39,866 nucleotides of DNA from a virus. The DNA is taken from the IMG/VR virus record IMGVR_UViG_3300037245_001340, positions 1 through 39,866 of that record. The stretch is one strand, 5' to 3'. Below are positions 30,966 to 39,866 of this stretch, piece after piece (the first letter of the stretch is position 1; each line of letters begins with the position of its first letter). The position numbers and the translations under genes are program-made. The notes below the pieces were generated by a model. The model ran no database searches. It saw only the letters and a program-made list of their open reading frames with translations, and was not told where the DNA came from.

Positions 30966-31766
30966 ATGGCAGACGGTATTCCGATAGTTCAGGTGTCTGG
31001 TGGTATCAACACCGAAATGATACAAAACAACAAAATAATAGTCGTTGATGCTGGCTATATTAATCAGATCAGAGAAGGTAATATTGATGGCCATGTTTAC
31101 GTACACATAAAAGGCCATAATCACGGGTTAGCTACAACCCCTCAAGAGCTGTCTGCTTTAGGAACTGCTGCTTTCGGGAACTGGCCCTCTGTTGCGGCAG
31201 GGGCTGTTATAGTAAGCGATCACGCCCAAGATAAGGTAGATGGTACTGGTGCAAGGTCTATCCTAGTGAAAGGGCTTGATAGTTCATGGGAGTATGCAGA
31301 GGCAACGATTATACCTACGGGATTAACGCCTACTGCGGCTACATCCCAAACATTCATTCGAATAGACGAAATAGAATTAATAACCTCCGGATCGGGGTTG
31401 ACAAACGCGGGGGATATATCTCTTTCGATTAGCGGTGCTGACATAGTGGGAATGTACGTCAATCACAGCGTATCGAACCCCGGCAGAAGAACAGTTCCAG
31501 CGGGCCAGATATTGTATCTTGAGAACTTAGAAGGGTCATCGGTCGGCAATAAGGAAGTTACTTATCATATATATGGTAGAGATAATACGGTTGCCGATGC
31601 ACCGTTTAAGCTAAGAACTACATGGCACTCTCTAGACGGTGGATTTAGACCAGGGTGCAAGTTATTGCCTTTTACCGAAAAAACAGATGTGATTATAATA
31701 TCGCATACAGAGGTCGCCGGTGCCAAGGCTAGTGCAAGTATGGAAGGGTGGCTGGAAGTAGTATAA
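30966..31766 (+). CDS. Beta-rich virion structural protein
   Basis: 266 aa. The sequence runs GARSILVKGLDSSWEYAEA, then FIRIDEIELITSGSGLTNAGDI and RRTVPAGQILYLENLEG. This pattern (GARxxxVxGLD, then RIxxxxxxxxGSxxxNxGxI, then YTVPAG-like) recurs in decoration/minor structural proteins of phages and some large viruses, one after the other as a beta sandwich. Location between head and tail genes suggests a head fibre or decoration protein. Specific function unknown. Confidence 0.65.
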   Translation: MADGIPIVQVSGGINTEMIQNNKIIVVDAGYINQIREGNIDGHVYVHIKGHNHGLATTPQELSALGTAAFGNWPSVAAGAVIVSDHAQDKVDGTGARSILVKGLDSSWEYAEATIIPTGLTPTAATSQTFIRIDEIELITSGSGLTNAGDISLSISGADIVGMYVNHSVSNPGRRTVPAGQILYLENLEGSSVGNKEVTYHIYGRDNTVADAPFKLRTTWHSLDGGFRPGCKLLPFTEKTDVIIISHTEVAGAKASASMEGWLEVV

Positions 31767-31778
31767 TAGGGGGACAAT

Positions 31779-32375
31779 ATGACATCAACAGACTTATCAA
31801 ATAAAGCACTCGGCAACATATCCATGTCAAAGATTGATAGTATAGACACGGTTGGTGATGCCATATCAATTGCTTGTAAGGATAACTATGACGATACAAG
31901 GCTAGAGTACCTTAGACAGGCAGACCCGAGCTTTGCTAGACGAGAGATTGCCCTTGCGTTGGCGTCTGGTGAGGAGTCAGTTAAATGGCAATATGTATAT
32001 GCTTATCCGGCCAACACCTTAGTATTGAGAGAGATATGGAACGGGGCAGGTAATAACAGCCCGAAGGTAGAATATGTGATAGGATCTCACGGTTCATTGA
32101 CCAGTAGCGTCATACTAACCAATCAAGCTACTCCGACAATGTTCGTCACGGTTGACATAGAGAACCTGAACGTATGGCCCGCTAGTGATATACTGGCATT
32201 TTCTTACCTGCTAGCGTCTAAGCTTGCCAGCTCTGATATAAAGAAAGATATGCAGTTAAGCGATTTAATGATGAACAGATACCTAGCGGCAATGGCTATG
32301 TCGAAAGCAACCAGTCGGCAAGAGCAGTTTAAGGAACTGCCAGACTATGAAACTTACATCAACGCGAGGAACTAA
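31779..32375 (+). CDS. Tail tubular protein A (head-tail adaptor, gp11-like)
   Basis: 198 aa, the size of T7 gp11. DLSNKALGNISMSKIDSI, then ACKDNYDDTRLEYLRQADPSFARREIA-type helices (in order) and a conserved YAYPANTLVLREIW strand are typical. It forms the 12-fold ring between portal and nozzle. The stop shares its last base with the next ATG. SD AGGGGGA. Confidence 0.88.
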   Translation: MTSTDLSNKALGNISMSKIDSIDTVGDAISIACKDNYDDTRLEYLRQADPSFARREIALALASGEESVKWQYVYAYPANTLVLREIWNGAGNNSPKVEYVIGSHGSLTSSVILTNQATPTMFVTVDIENLNVWPASDILAFSYLLASKLASSDIKKDMQLSDLMMNRYLAAMAMSKATSRQEQFKELPDYETYINARN

Positions 32376-35179
32376 TGGCTAAGATAGAATCATTTAGTTC
32401 GGGTATACTATCTCCAGCCCTTGACGCCAGCACGGAAGTCGAGAAGCACCGCTACGGCCTTAAAGAGTGTACTAACATGATAGTTGACCAGCTGGGCGGG
32501 GTAAAGAACCGTCCTGGTACTGAACACGTCTGCGCTGCTCTCGGAGGCAAACTTGTTCCATTTCAGTTCAATGTGGAACAGGGGTATATGCTTGAGGTAG
32601 GAACTACAACCACAGCGATGCAGGTCATAAAGGACGGATCGCAGGTATTGACCGACCTCGTTGACACATCAGTATATAAGTGGACAGAATCAGTTGCACA
32701 GGCAGGAGAGTATCACCTTGAGCTTGCGGCAGGTGGAGATCCGGGAATATTATCCATACAATACCTCTTAGAAGATGGGTCTAAAATGACCGAGGGTTCT
32801 CTCGGCAGTCTGGCAGAGGGCGAGTGGAAGTATGGTAACAATGATACACTTGGATACAATACACCTTATGTCCGTATAGTGGGAACGACTGACCCTGACG
32901 GGGAGTCAACGGGCTACATACAAGCACCTGTCATGGTAGCGTCACCACTGACCAGCATAACCGACTTAAACTATACTCAATCAGCCGATACTTTATACTT
33001 AGTAAACGGCGTTGACGCACCACATAAGCTTACAAGAAGGTCACACGTAGACTGGGATTTTACAGAGATAGCGTTTGAAGATGGGCCATATAAGGCACGC
33101 GTGCCATTGGTAGATAGCAAGGTAAGCATAAACGCAAAGTTTATTTCAGGCGTTATCTGGGAGTTCAAGGCAAGCTCGGCCATATTTGGTGATGTTGGGC
33201 TTGGTGAACCAGTAAGGCTTGGGTTCCCTGTACAGGGCGACTCATCTACTATATATTGGAGCTGGTTTATTGTATCGACATTAACAAGCGATACTGTTAT
33301 CCGCGCAGAGGTTCAGGGAGATCAGACGGTAGTCAAGGAACAGATCACCAACCCTAAATTTAAAGACGGACTTACGTTTTGGGAGGATACTACCCCAGTA
33401 CGAACCGTTGCCAAGCTTACTTACGATAGTGCAACTTACACCGCTGTGCTAACAGAGGACGGGGTGGCTGGCGAGGCCCGAATGGAGCAGTTAATATCTA
33501 CGTTCGCCAACAGAGGACATAAGCTTAAAATAGTGGTTACTTTAACCGGAACGCCCCCCAATATTATCAATGTGCATATCGGTACAACATCAGGTGGGAC
33601 TGAGGACGACCCGGCCACGCCTATAGTAATAACGTCATCAGGAACCTATGAGTTTGACATAATACCGTCAACAAACTTAATATATCTTAGCCTAAACACC
33701 AATGGCTCTACTAATGGCGTTGTTGCTAAATTTAGTTTAATATCGGTAACAACGACAGACACTTTGGTCGCCGGGGCTACAGAGCATAACACTAACGACT
33801 GGCGACTTGCCGCATGGAACGCTACATACGGGTATCCATCAGTAGTTGAGTTTGACCCTATGTCTGACAGGTTAGTGTTTGGCGCAACCCCATCAGAGCC
33901 GCAGTCATTATGGATGTCTAAGGTCGGCGATTATGAGAATATGGGGTTTAGTACCCCCATTATTAGCTCTGACTCTTTCGGGATTACACTTAACGCAAGG
34001 CAACTGAACGGCATTGAGTGGATGTTGCCCATAGACAGCCTAGCTATAGGGACGAAGGGATCGCTGTGGAGGCTTACTGGCGGCGCTAACTACGCTCCCA
34101 TGACACCTACATCCATAAGTGCCAGGCAGCAGAGCAAGACGCAGAACTCTAGCGTCTACCCCGAGATAATCGGCAAATCGATAATCTTGATAGAACGTAA
34201 CCAGACCAGTATAAAAGAGATGACATATTCTCTTGATGCTGACGGTTATGGTGATAGAGATCTGACATTTTTAGCCGGGCACTTATTTAAGGGGCTATAT
34301 AACCCTAACCCGTCAGATCCTGGAGGTCAGCTTAACTCTATTAAGTTAATTGACATGGCCTATGCGGAAACACCAGACTCAATATTATGGTGCGTTCAAA
34401 ATGACGGCACTCTGCTGGGCATGACTTACGATAAATCAATCGATATTTGGGCTTGGCATAAACACACAACGCCGGGCTGGGGCGGCACAACATTCAGTCA
34501 AGTATCTGTCATACCGGGAGAATATAGTCCTTTTATAGATACTCAAGATGATGTTTATTTTACTGTAGCTAGATTTAATCTCAACGCCCCGCCACCGTTC
34601 CGTGAGTACCATATTGAACGATTGGGGCGTAGGATAACAAATGCGGCTAGGTATGATTATTTGTTTTTAGATGATAGCTCCACTTATGACGATTTTTCAA
34701 CCCCAATAACAGTAGTAACGGGACTAGAGCGATTTAATGGCATAACGGTAACGGTACTCGCCGATGGAGTTGTGATAAAAGGCAAGACAGTATCGAACGG
34801 TCAGATAACGCTTGATACGGCAGCATCGTTAATCCATGTGGGACTACCCTACACGTCAGAGATCGAGACGCTTGACATAGAGACTATGTTCAGGGATACG
34901 GGAAGCACACAGGGTATGTTAAAGAGCGTCACTAGCGTAACGGCCTACTTTAAAGATACTAGGGGCGCAGAGGTAGCCGATAGCGATGTCAATACTTATT
35001 TTTCTATACCGTTTGATGACGAGAAATACGGGGAGGGCCCGCCGGATCTATATAATGGTAGTAAGGAAGTGGTGATTAAAAGCGTACCAACTAAAGAGAA
35101 ACGTGTCAAAATAAGGCAGACAGAGCCTTTACCGATACACATTAAGAGGTTGATATTTGATGTTAAATATACAGGATAA
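32375..35179 (+). CDS. Tail tubular protein B (nozzle, gp12-like)
   Basis: 934 aa. The start FSSGILSPALDASTEVEKHRYG, GLKECTNMIVDQLGGVKNRPGT (in pieces) is the hallmark of nozzle proteins; later LAAWNATYGYPSVVEFDPMSDRLVFG and TPTSISARQQ-type segments follow the gp12 family. It is longer than T7 gp12 (~794 aa), with extra beta domains near residues 330-460 that may bind carbohydrates or fibres. It forms the hexameric tail end on which fibres dock. It overlaps the next gene by 20 nt. Confidence 0.9.
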   Translation: MAKIESFSSGILSPALDASTEVEKHRYGLKECTNMIVDQLGGVKNRPGTEHVCAALGGKLVPFQFNVEQGYMLEVGTTTTAMQVIKDGSQVLTDLVDTSVYKWTESVAQAGEYHLELAAGGDPGILSIQYLLEDGSKMTEGSLGSLAEGEWKYGNNDTLGYNTPYVRIVGTTDPDGESTGYIQAPVMVASPLTSITDLNYTQSADTLYLVNGVDAPHKLTRRSHVDWDFTEIAFEDGPYKARVPLVDSKVSINAKFISGVIWEFKASSAIFGDVGLGEPVRLGFPVQGDSSTIYWSWFIVSTLTSDTVIRAEVQGDQTVVKEQITNPKFKDGLTFWEDTTPVRTVAKLTYDSATYTAVLTEDGVAGEARMEQLISTFANRGHKLKIVVTLTGTPPNIINVHIGTTSGGTEDDPATPIVITSSGTYEFDIIPSTNLIYLSLNTNGSTNGVVAKFSLISVTTTDTLVAGATEHNTNDWRLAAWNATYGYPSVVEFDPMSDRLVFGATPSEPQSLWMSKVGDYENMGFSTPIISSDSFGITLNARQLNGIEWMLPIDSLAIGTKGSLWRLTGGANYAPMTPTSISARQQSKTQNSSVYPEIIGKSIILIERNQTSIKEMTYSLDADGYGDRDLTFLAGHLFKGLYNPNPSDPGGQLNSIKLIDMAYAETPDSILWCVQNDGTLLGMTYDKSIDIWAWHKHTTPGWGGTTFSQVSVIPGEYSPFIDTQDDVYFTVARFNLNAPPPFREYHIERLGRRITNAARYDYLFLDDSSTYDDFSTPITVVTGLERFNGITVTVLADGVVIKGKTVSNGQITLDTAASLIHVGLPYTSEIETLDIETMFRDTGSTQGMLKSVTSVTAYFKDTRGAEVADSDVNTYFSIPFDDEKYGEGPPDLYNGSKEVVIKSVPTKEKRVKIRQTEPLPIHIKRLIFDVKYTG

Positions 35180-35657
35180 ATACGGTAACAGAATAGTTGA
35201 AGTGGTGAACCATAATTACGATGCGCATATACATCATGTTGCGCTCAACTTAAGGGCCGCTGACTTTGACGAGGTATTTGCCGAGACAGGGGAGAGTCCG
35301 CACCTTGAGATAGAGGAATACGTGTTGTTTTCTTTAAAGAAATGGGTTATACTGAACAAGCATAGCGAGGCCGTTGCGATCTTAGGAGTTAGGCCGCTGA
35401 CACAGTTTAGCAAGATAGGGATACCCTGGCTGTTGGGCACTGATGGACTGGGCAACATGAAAAGATTTTTTGTAAGCGTTAGCAGGCCAACAATCGAGAA
35501 CATGAAAGGGGGGTTTGATCTATTGATAAATCATGTTGACGCACGATATACAAAGGCAGTAAGGTGGCTTGAGTGGTGTGGTTTCACGGTGGAAGAGCCA
35601 AAGCCGCATGGCGTTTTAGGGGAGCCGTTTCATAAATTCTACATGGAGTGTTCATAA
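35160..35657 (+). CDS. gp13-like (GNAT-related) virion assembly protein
   Basis: 165 aa. LRAADFDEVFAETGESPHLE, then AILGVRPL, GIPWLLGTDGL, LLINHVDARYTKAVRWLEWCGF and EPFHKFYMEC match the T7 gp13/DUF2833 family, an acetyltransferase-fold protein needed for internal core assembly in T7. The acetyl-CoA loop is poorly kept, so enzyme activity is doubtful. ATG at 35160 chosen over TTG 35157. Confidence 0.85.
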   Translation: MLNIQDKYGNRIVEVVNHNYDAHIHHVALNLRAADFDEVFAETGESPHLEIEEYVLFSLKKWVILNKHSEAVAILGVRPLTQFSKIGIPWLLGTDGLGNMKRFFVSVSRPTIENMKGGFDLLINHVDARYTKAVRWLEWCGFTVEEPKPHGVLGEPFHKFYMECS

Positions 35658-36226
35658 TGGGTGGAGCCGCAATAATAGGAATAGGTGCAGGAGTACAGGC
35701 TTATAGCACTTATCAAGGCTATCAGTCAGCCAGAACCTCCGCTAAGTATCTAGCTAACATAAACAGACAGAACGCCGCGATAATAGACGCGCAGAAGAAG
35801 GACGTTATCACTACCGGCAAGAAGGCCGAAAAGAGGCTTGAGCGGGAGACGGTAGAGTTTATCGGCGACCAGGTGACAGCCTTTGCCGCAAGTGGTATTG
35901 ATATCTCGAGCGCGGTAGTCGGAGAAGTTACAGAACAGACAGCGCGGACAGGCGCGGCTGACATAATAGAGCTACAACAAAACATAAAGCGTGAAGTATG
36001 GGGCTTAGAGGTTGGCAAGAGAAGCGAGCTTGCAGAGGCCAATCTTAATAAATACAAGGCTAGGCAGGCTAAAAGAGCCGGGGTTTTAAGCATAGCCACT
36101 GGCGCAACGCAGATATATGGCAGTACGTTAACACCGAAGAGCCCGCTAGTAAGGACATCCCCACGAGGGGCCGGACTGTTGAGCACTAGCAGGAACACAG
36201 CAATTAACTTCCCGAGGTTCAGATAA
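35657..36226 (+). CDS. gp14-like internal virion protein
   Basis: 189 aa. A hydrophobic Gly/Ala start (GGAAIIGIGAGVQAYSTYQG), then long helices with YLANINRQNAAIIDAQKKD and a GIDISSAVVGEV turn, as in the gp14 internal/ejection protein, whose N-terminal helix inserts in the host outer membrane. TAATG junction with the gp13-like gene; GGAG 8 nt upstream. The longer frame from GTG 35648 is less likely. Stop coupled to the next gene. Confidence 0.8.
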   Translation: MGGAAIIGIGAGVQAYSTYQGYQSARTSAKYLANINRQNAAIIDAQKKDVITTGKKAEKRLERETVEFIGDQVTAFAASGIDISSAVVGEVTEQTARTGAADIIELQQNIKREVWGLEVGKRSELAEANLNKYKARQAKRAGVLSIATGATQIYGSTLTPKSPLVRTSPRGAGLLSTSRNTAINFPRFR

Positions 36227-38001
36227 TGACATTAAAGGTACCAGTATTACGGAATAGAGTATCGGAAACACCATTACCAGCCGCAAGAGTTAGCGGCGGT
36301 CAGGTAGGCACTGACTTAGTGTCGGGGGAGATTGGGCGATTAGGCGGTCAGATCGGCCAGCTGGGTCGTACCGTTCAGGCGGTAGAGACCGAAGAGCAGA
36401 GGCGCGCGGATAAGCAAGCCAGCGAACAGGCAAGGGTGCAAGCGGAGTTTAAAAAGAGAGAAGATACGCTTCATGCCGATAAAGCCATGACCGACATAAA
36501 CGACTGGTTTAGAAACAAGCAACCTGAATACACAGCCGGTCAGGGGCTTGACGCTAGAGGCTCAACCGACCTGATGAACAAAGACCTTGAGACTAGGAAG
36601 AACGAGCTGCTTGCTAATGCAAAGAACGAAGAGCAACGTGCCTTAATAAATGCGGCGTTTGCACCAAAGCGTGAAGTGTGGCTCAATAAGCAGAAAGGCT
36701 TTGAAGTTGGCGAGTTTAGAACGGCAGAGGTAGCCGCAAATCAATCAAAGATACAAAACGCTATACGTGACGCTTCCGACAACTTTGACGACCCGCTAGC
36801 ATTACAACTGGCCAAAGATGAACTAAGGGATGGGATAAACGTTACGATAAAGGGCATGGCGCCGGAGCAACGCAAGAATGTAACCGCCGAGTACGTGTCA
36901 GCTCTACATGAGGGCGTGCTAAATAACATGGTAACGTCAAGCGCAGAGGCGGCCCGTGTATATTATGACGATAACAAAAAGAACATATTGCCGGAACACC
37001 GCGACGAGATCGAGAGAGTATTACAAACAGAGGACACGCTACAGTTTGCACAACAGAAAACGGATGAGATAATGCGCGCGGAGAGTGACTACGAGAAACA
37101 GCTTGAAATGGCGCGGGACATTGAAGATCCCGAAAAGAGAGAGGCAACGGTTAGTCTTGTTAAAACCCGTAAGAAGGAAACAGACCAATTAGACAAAGAA
37201 GGGGCCCGCGAGGTGCGATTAAACGACCTGTCAAACGTACTTGATGCCCCCGATCTTGAGTCGGCGATGGAAATAGTGAACAGGATAGATAATGCCGACG
37301 ATAGGATAAAAGCTCAAAAAGTAGCCGACAATCGATTTGAAAAGAAAACAAGGGCTAATGATACCGATAGGGACGTGCAGGCCACCGTGTACGAGAAGAT
37401 AGCGAGCGGAGAGATAAAAGAGGTCAGGGACTTAATAGAGTACGCTCCTGACCTATCTGACGGCGATTACACAAGGATGATTACAGAGATCGAAAATAAG
37501 GATAAGAACGGCAGGGGTATAGGCACAGCTTACATAAAAGATGCCACAGCGAAAAACGCTTACGCACTTGTTAAGGGCTTACCGTTTGATATAGAAAAAC
37601 ACTCTAAGGAATATATGTACGTAAGAGAGGGGCTTGATAGGTTGGCGCAAGAGAAAGGCCGCGATTTAACGCCGGTCGAGGCGCAACAAGAGGCCGCCAA
37701 GTTAATAGTAAGCGGCGAGCTCCCCGGAACCGGTATCATCTGGAGCGACAAGCTGACAAGGCAAGAGGCAGAGCAAACCGGTAAAATGGACATTTGGCTA
37801 CCGCGTATAAATGAGGATGATGTTGATAACGGTCAGGAGCTTAGAGAGCTAAAAGAATGGAGCGCGGCAAAGCTTAAGGTAAGCGATCCTAGCGATGAGC
37901 TTCTTGGTATGATAAAGAGAGAGGGCGCCGTGGGGGTTGAGTTATCAGAGTCGCAACGTATAAGATTCAATGAGCTCATATTAAAGGAAAAGGATAGATA
38001 A
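36226..38001 (+). CDS. gp15-like internal virion protein
   Basis: 591 aa, nearly all helix and strongly charged. GLDARGSTDLMNKDLETRKNE is a landmark of phage gp15-like internal core proteins, and AFAPKREVWLNKQKGFEVGEF follows as usual. In T7 gp15 forms the periplasmic tunnel with gp14 and gp16. Shorter than T7 gp15 (747 aa). The last base of its stop is the first base of the giant gene's ATG. Confidence 0.82.
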   Translation: MTLKVPVLRNRVSETPLPAARVSGGQVGTDLVSGEIGRLGGQIGQLGRTVQAVETEEQRRADKQASEQARVQAEFKKREDTLHADKAMTDINDWFRNKQPEYTAGQGLDARGSTDLMNKDLETRKNELLANAKNEEQRALINAAFAPKREVWLNKQKGFEVGEFRTAEVAANQSKIQNAIRDASDNFDDPLALQLAKDELRDGINVTIKGMAPEQRKNVTAEYVSALHEGVLNNMVTSSAEAARVYYDDNKKNILPEHRDEIERVLQTEDTLQFAQQKTDEIMRAESDYEKQLEMARDIEDPEKREATVSLVKTRKKETDQLDKEGAREVRLNDLSNVLDAPDLESAMEIVNRIDNADDRIKAQKVADNRFEKKTRANDTDRDVQATVYEKIASGEIKEVRDLIEYAPDLSDGDYTRMITEIENKDKNGRGIGTAYIKDATAKNAYALVKGLPFDIEKHSKEYMYVREGLDRLAQEKGRDLTPVEAQQEAAKLIVSGELPGTGIIWSDKLTRQEAEQTGKMDIWLPRINEDDVDNGQELRELKEWSAAKLKVSDPSDELLGMIKREGAVGVELSESQRIRFNELILKEKDR

Positions 38002-39866
38002 TGTCATTTGATTCATTATTATCAAAAGTAGAGGCTAAAGAGCCGGTCAGCGCGCCGACAACGAAATTAAAGGGCGCTGGGTTTGATTCATTAGCCGCTA
38101 AAGTAGACCTCCCGGACAGTGCATCGTCTCAAGCGCGATCTAACGTAAACGTTTCCGGCTTCATGACACCGGAACAAGAGGCAGAGGCTTACAACCTATC
38201 TAAAGAGACGGGGCTGCCTATATCAACAGTGCGGCTGCAGCCTCAACTCGTAAGAGAAAAATCACTTTATAAAGCGACGGCGGTTAAGGGTGTAAATGAA
38301 TATCTTGCCGCCGACATAAGCAACGCGACCATCTCTAAGGATGATGTGCCTAACCTTGAGAGGGCGGAGAGGGTTTTAACTGGCAAGGTTCCGCTTGGGC
38401 CTAGAATGGGCGAGCTTAGAGAGCTACCAGAGAAAGCACCGGAGAGAGTGACAACGCTTAGCCGACTACTTACGGAAACCCCAACGGTCGGCGGTATAGC
38501 AAAGACGGCAGGAGCGGCATTTGCAACGGGGGCGGTACAGATCCCGAAGTCTCTCGGTGATATGTTTGATTTCTTTGCTCCGTATATAGTGGATAAACGA
38601 AAGCTTGATTTTGCAGACAAGAATCTTGAGAAGGTTACTTTATCTGCTGACTTACAGGATTATCTAAGAAGCGCCTACGGGGAGACAAAAGCAGAGGAGC
38701 TTGTCGGGTCCGCGTTTGAGTCTCTAGGCACTATGGGCGCGCTTCTCGCTACTGGCGGTGGTGGAGCGATATTGCCCGGCATGTCAGCCATTGCAGGAGT
38801 TGAAAAGACAACAGGGGTCTTAGAGGAAGGCAGGGCCAACAGAACAACGGCGGTTGTGGCGGGCATAACTCAAGCTGCGACGGAATACTTAACGGAAAAA
38901 ATACCGATTGATATATTAAGAACACCAGCAATATCGTTTATGAGTAAGTTTGCTCGTGGCGCGGCGTTTGATGTACCGGGTGAGCTTGTCGCTACCGCAA
39001 CCGAGATGTGGCTGATAGATCAAGAGATGTTAGGCGGTGAGCATAAAACGCTTGACGAATACAAACAAGCACTTGTAGATACCGCGCTGGTCTCTATTAT
39101 CGCTACCGCCGCCGCGACAGTGCCTACTCACGGCATACAGAAGCTACAAGGCAAAGTAGACACGGAAATAATTAGACGACAAGTCGAATCTCTACAAAAA
39201 GATAAGGTGTTTCAAGACAAGATAAACGCCGAACGTGCCGCCATATCAGAGACCTTAACGCACCAACGAAGCCCTGACCATGCTAAAGAGTTTATAAAGA
39301 CTGTCGGCGCGGACCAGGATGTCTATATATCGGTGGAAGGTATAAGATTAATGCAAAGCCTACCTACAGAAGAAAGAGACGCACTTTTAAACAAAATAGG
39401 AGTTGCCCCCGACAAGGCGCAGCAAGCAATGGCAACCGGCGTGGATACCACCATAAAATCAAAAGAATTACTCACATTGAACGACGATGAGTATAACATT
39501 ATAAAAGAGGATGTGAAGCCCGCGCCGGGTGCATATACACAACGAGAGATAACCGAGGGTGCGGCTAACGAGGACATAGAGAACCTTGTCAATCTCGTCA
39601 AGGAAGATGTTGAAAAGAGTAACCAGGTCAATGCTGAAATAACGAGGATACAGGAAGAAGGTAAAAAGGCCGGGCTCACAGAGGAACTGTCCACTAACAC
39701 GCCATTACTCATACAGGGTATCGCTAATAAATTGGAACTTGAGAACGTTGACCCTGTTGAATTTCTTAAAAAGATATCGCTTAAGAAAGAAAGGTTTGCC
39801 GATATTAAGGCTTTAATCGAGAAAGGTAAGCAGGTTTTTCAGGCTGATATCAAAGAGCCAAAGAGA
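38001..39866 (+). CDS. Giant polyvalent/internal virion protein, N-terminal part (runs off the right edge, continues at 1-4502)
   Basis: The ATG at 38001 starts the protein; 622 codons lie here and the frame stays open to the edge. The N-terminus repeats one motif (FDSLLSKVE at 4-12, FDSLAAKVD at 29-37), as in T7-like gp16 relatives that begin with short core-anchoring repeats. Residues ~150-380 are hydrophobic and Gly/Ala-rich (GTMGALLATGGGGAILPGM and ALVSIIATAAATV) and may cross the inner membrane on ejection. QDVYISVEGIRLMQSLP is a recurring element in phage polyvalent proteins. The zincin motif is in the other part of the gene. Confidence 0.85.
   Translation, partial: MSFDSLLSKVEAKEPVSAPTTKLKGAGFDSLAAKVDLPDSASSQARSNVNVSGFMTPEQEAEAYNLSKETGLPISTVRLQPQLVREKSLYKATAVKGVNEYLAADISNATISKDDVPNLERAERVLTGKVPLGPRMGELRELPEKAPERVTTLSRLLTETPTVGGIAKTAGAAFATGAVQIPKSLGDMFDFFAPYIVDKRKLDFADKNLEKVTLSADLQDYLRSAYGETKAEELVGSAFESLGTMGALLATGGGGAILPGMSAIAGVEKTTGVLEEGRANRTTAVVAGITQAATEYLTEKIPIDILRTPAISFMSKFARGAAFDVPGELVATATEMWLIDQEMLGGEHKTLDEYKQALVDTALVSIIATAAATVPTHGIQKLQGKVDTEIIRRQVESLQKDKVFQDKINAERAAISETLTHQRSPDHAKEFIKTVGADQDVYISVEGIRLMQSLPTEERDALLNKIGVAPDKAQQAMATGVDTTIKSKELLTLNDDEYNIIKEDVKPAPGAYTQREITEGAANEDIENLVNLVKEDVEKSNQVNAEITRIQEEGKKAGLTEELSTNTPLLIQGIANKLELENVDPVEFLKKISLKKERFADIKALIEKGKQVFQADIKEPKR
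39511..39866. repeat. Right copy of the terminal overlap
   Basis: Repeat of 1-356, last 127 nt identical. It joins the giant gene in frame: codon phase at 39513 equals that at 3. Confidence 0.95.

Overview
The window is an almost complete genome of a tailed dsDNA phage with a T7-like (podovirus) virion plan. Positions 39511-39866 repeat positions 1-356 (23 mismatches in the first 229 nt, then 127 identical nt), and the same giant reading frame runs off the right edge and in at the left edge, so the molecule is best read as a circle of about 39.5 kb. The host cannot be named. SD-led starts, TTGACA/TATAAT-type promoters, an amidase endolysin and T7-like internal virion proteins point to a bacterium, most likely with a Gram-negative envelope. 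Base composition is moderate, with heavy use of ATA and AGG/AGA codons.

Layout. (1) 23.7 kb to the right edge and on through 6.8 kb (+): late genes in canonical order: small and large terminase, portal, Bbp19-like protein, scaffold, major capsid, Bbp16-like cement, structural protein, tail tube A and B, gp13-, gp14- and gp15-like internal proteins, a giant (about 2,003 aa) gp16-position polyvalent protein with an HEVGH zincin motif, a T7-type tail fibre base, and a DUF2341-LamG receptor-binding candidate. (2) 14.76-6.78 kb (-): a tightly coupled leftward operon with a Cas4-like exonuclease, a Sak4-like ATPase, a DUF669 protein with an SSB-like acidic tail, a DUF1064 nuclease, a DUF5662 protein and, last, a T7-lysozyme-like amidase. 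A hammerhead ribozyme candidate lies inside this operon (13371-13433, - strand). (3) 14.76-14.97 kb: divergent promoter region. (4) 14.97-21.8 kb (+): early genes, mostly small: two excisionase-like HTH proteins, two YopX-like paralogues, two J-domain-like proteins, an ankyrin protein behind a consensus promoter, and a replication initiator (phg_2220_C type) whose gene contains a helically phased iteron array that is the best origin candidate. (5) 21.8-23.7 kb (+): small membrane proteins (probable lysis functions), then a terminator before the packaging genes.

How it fits together: no DNA polymerase, helicase, primase, RNA polymerase or integrase is recognisable, so replication probably starts at the iterons with the phage initiator and a possible helicase loader and then uses host enzymes; the leftward operon supplies recombination and end processing. 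The sense of a temperate past comes only from a tRNA-Ser 3'-end fragment at 17700-17727 that forms the tail of a YopX gene.
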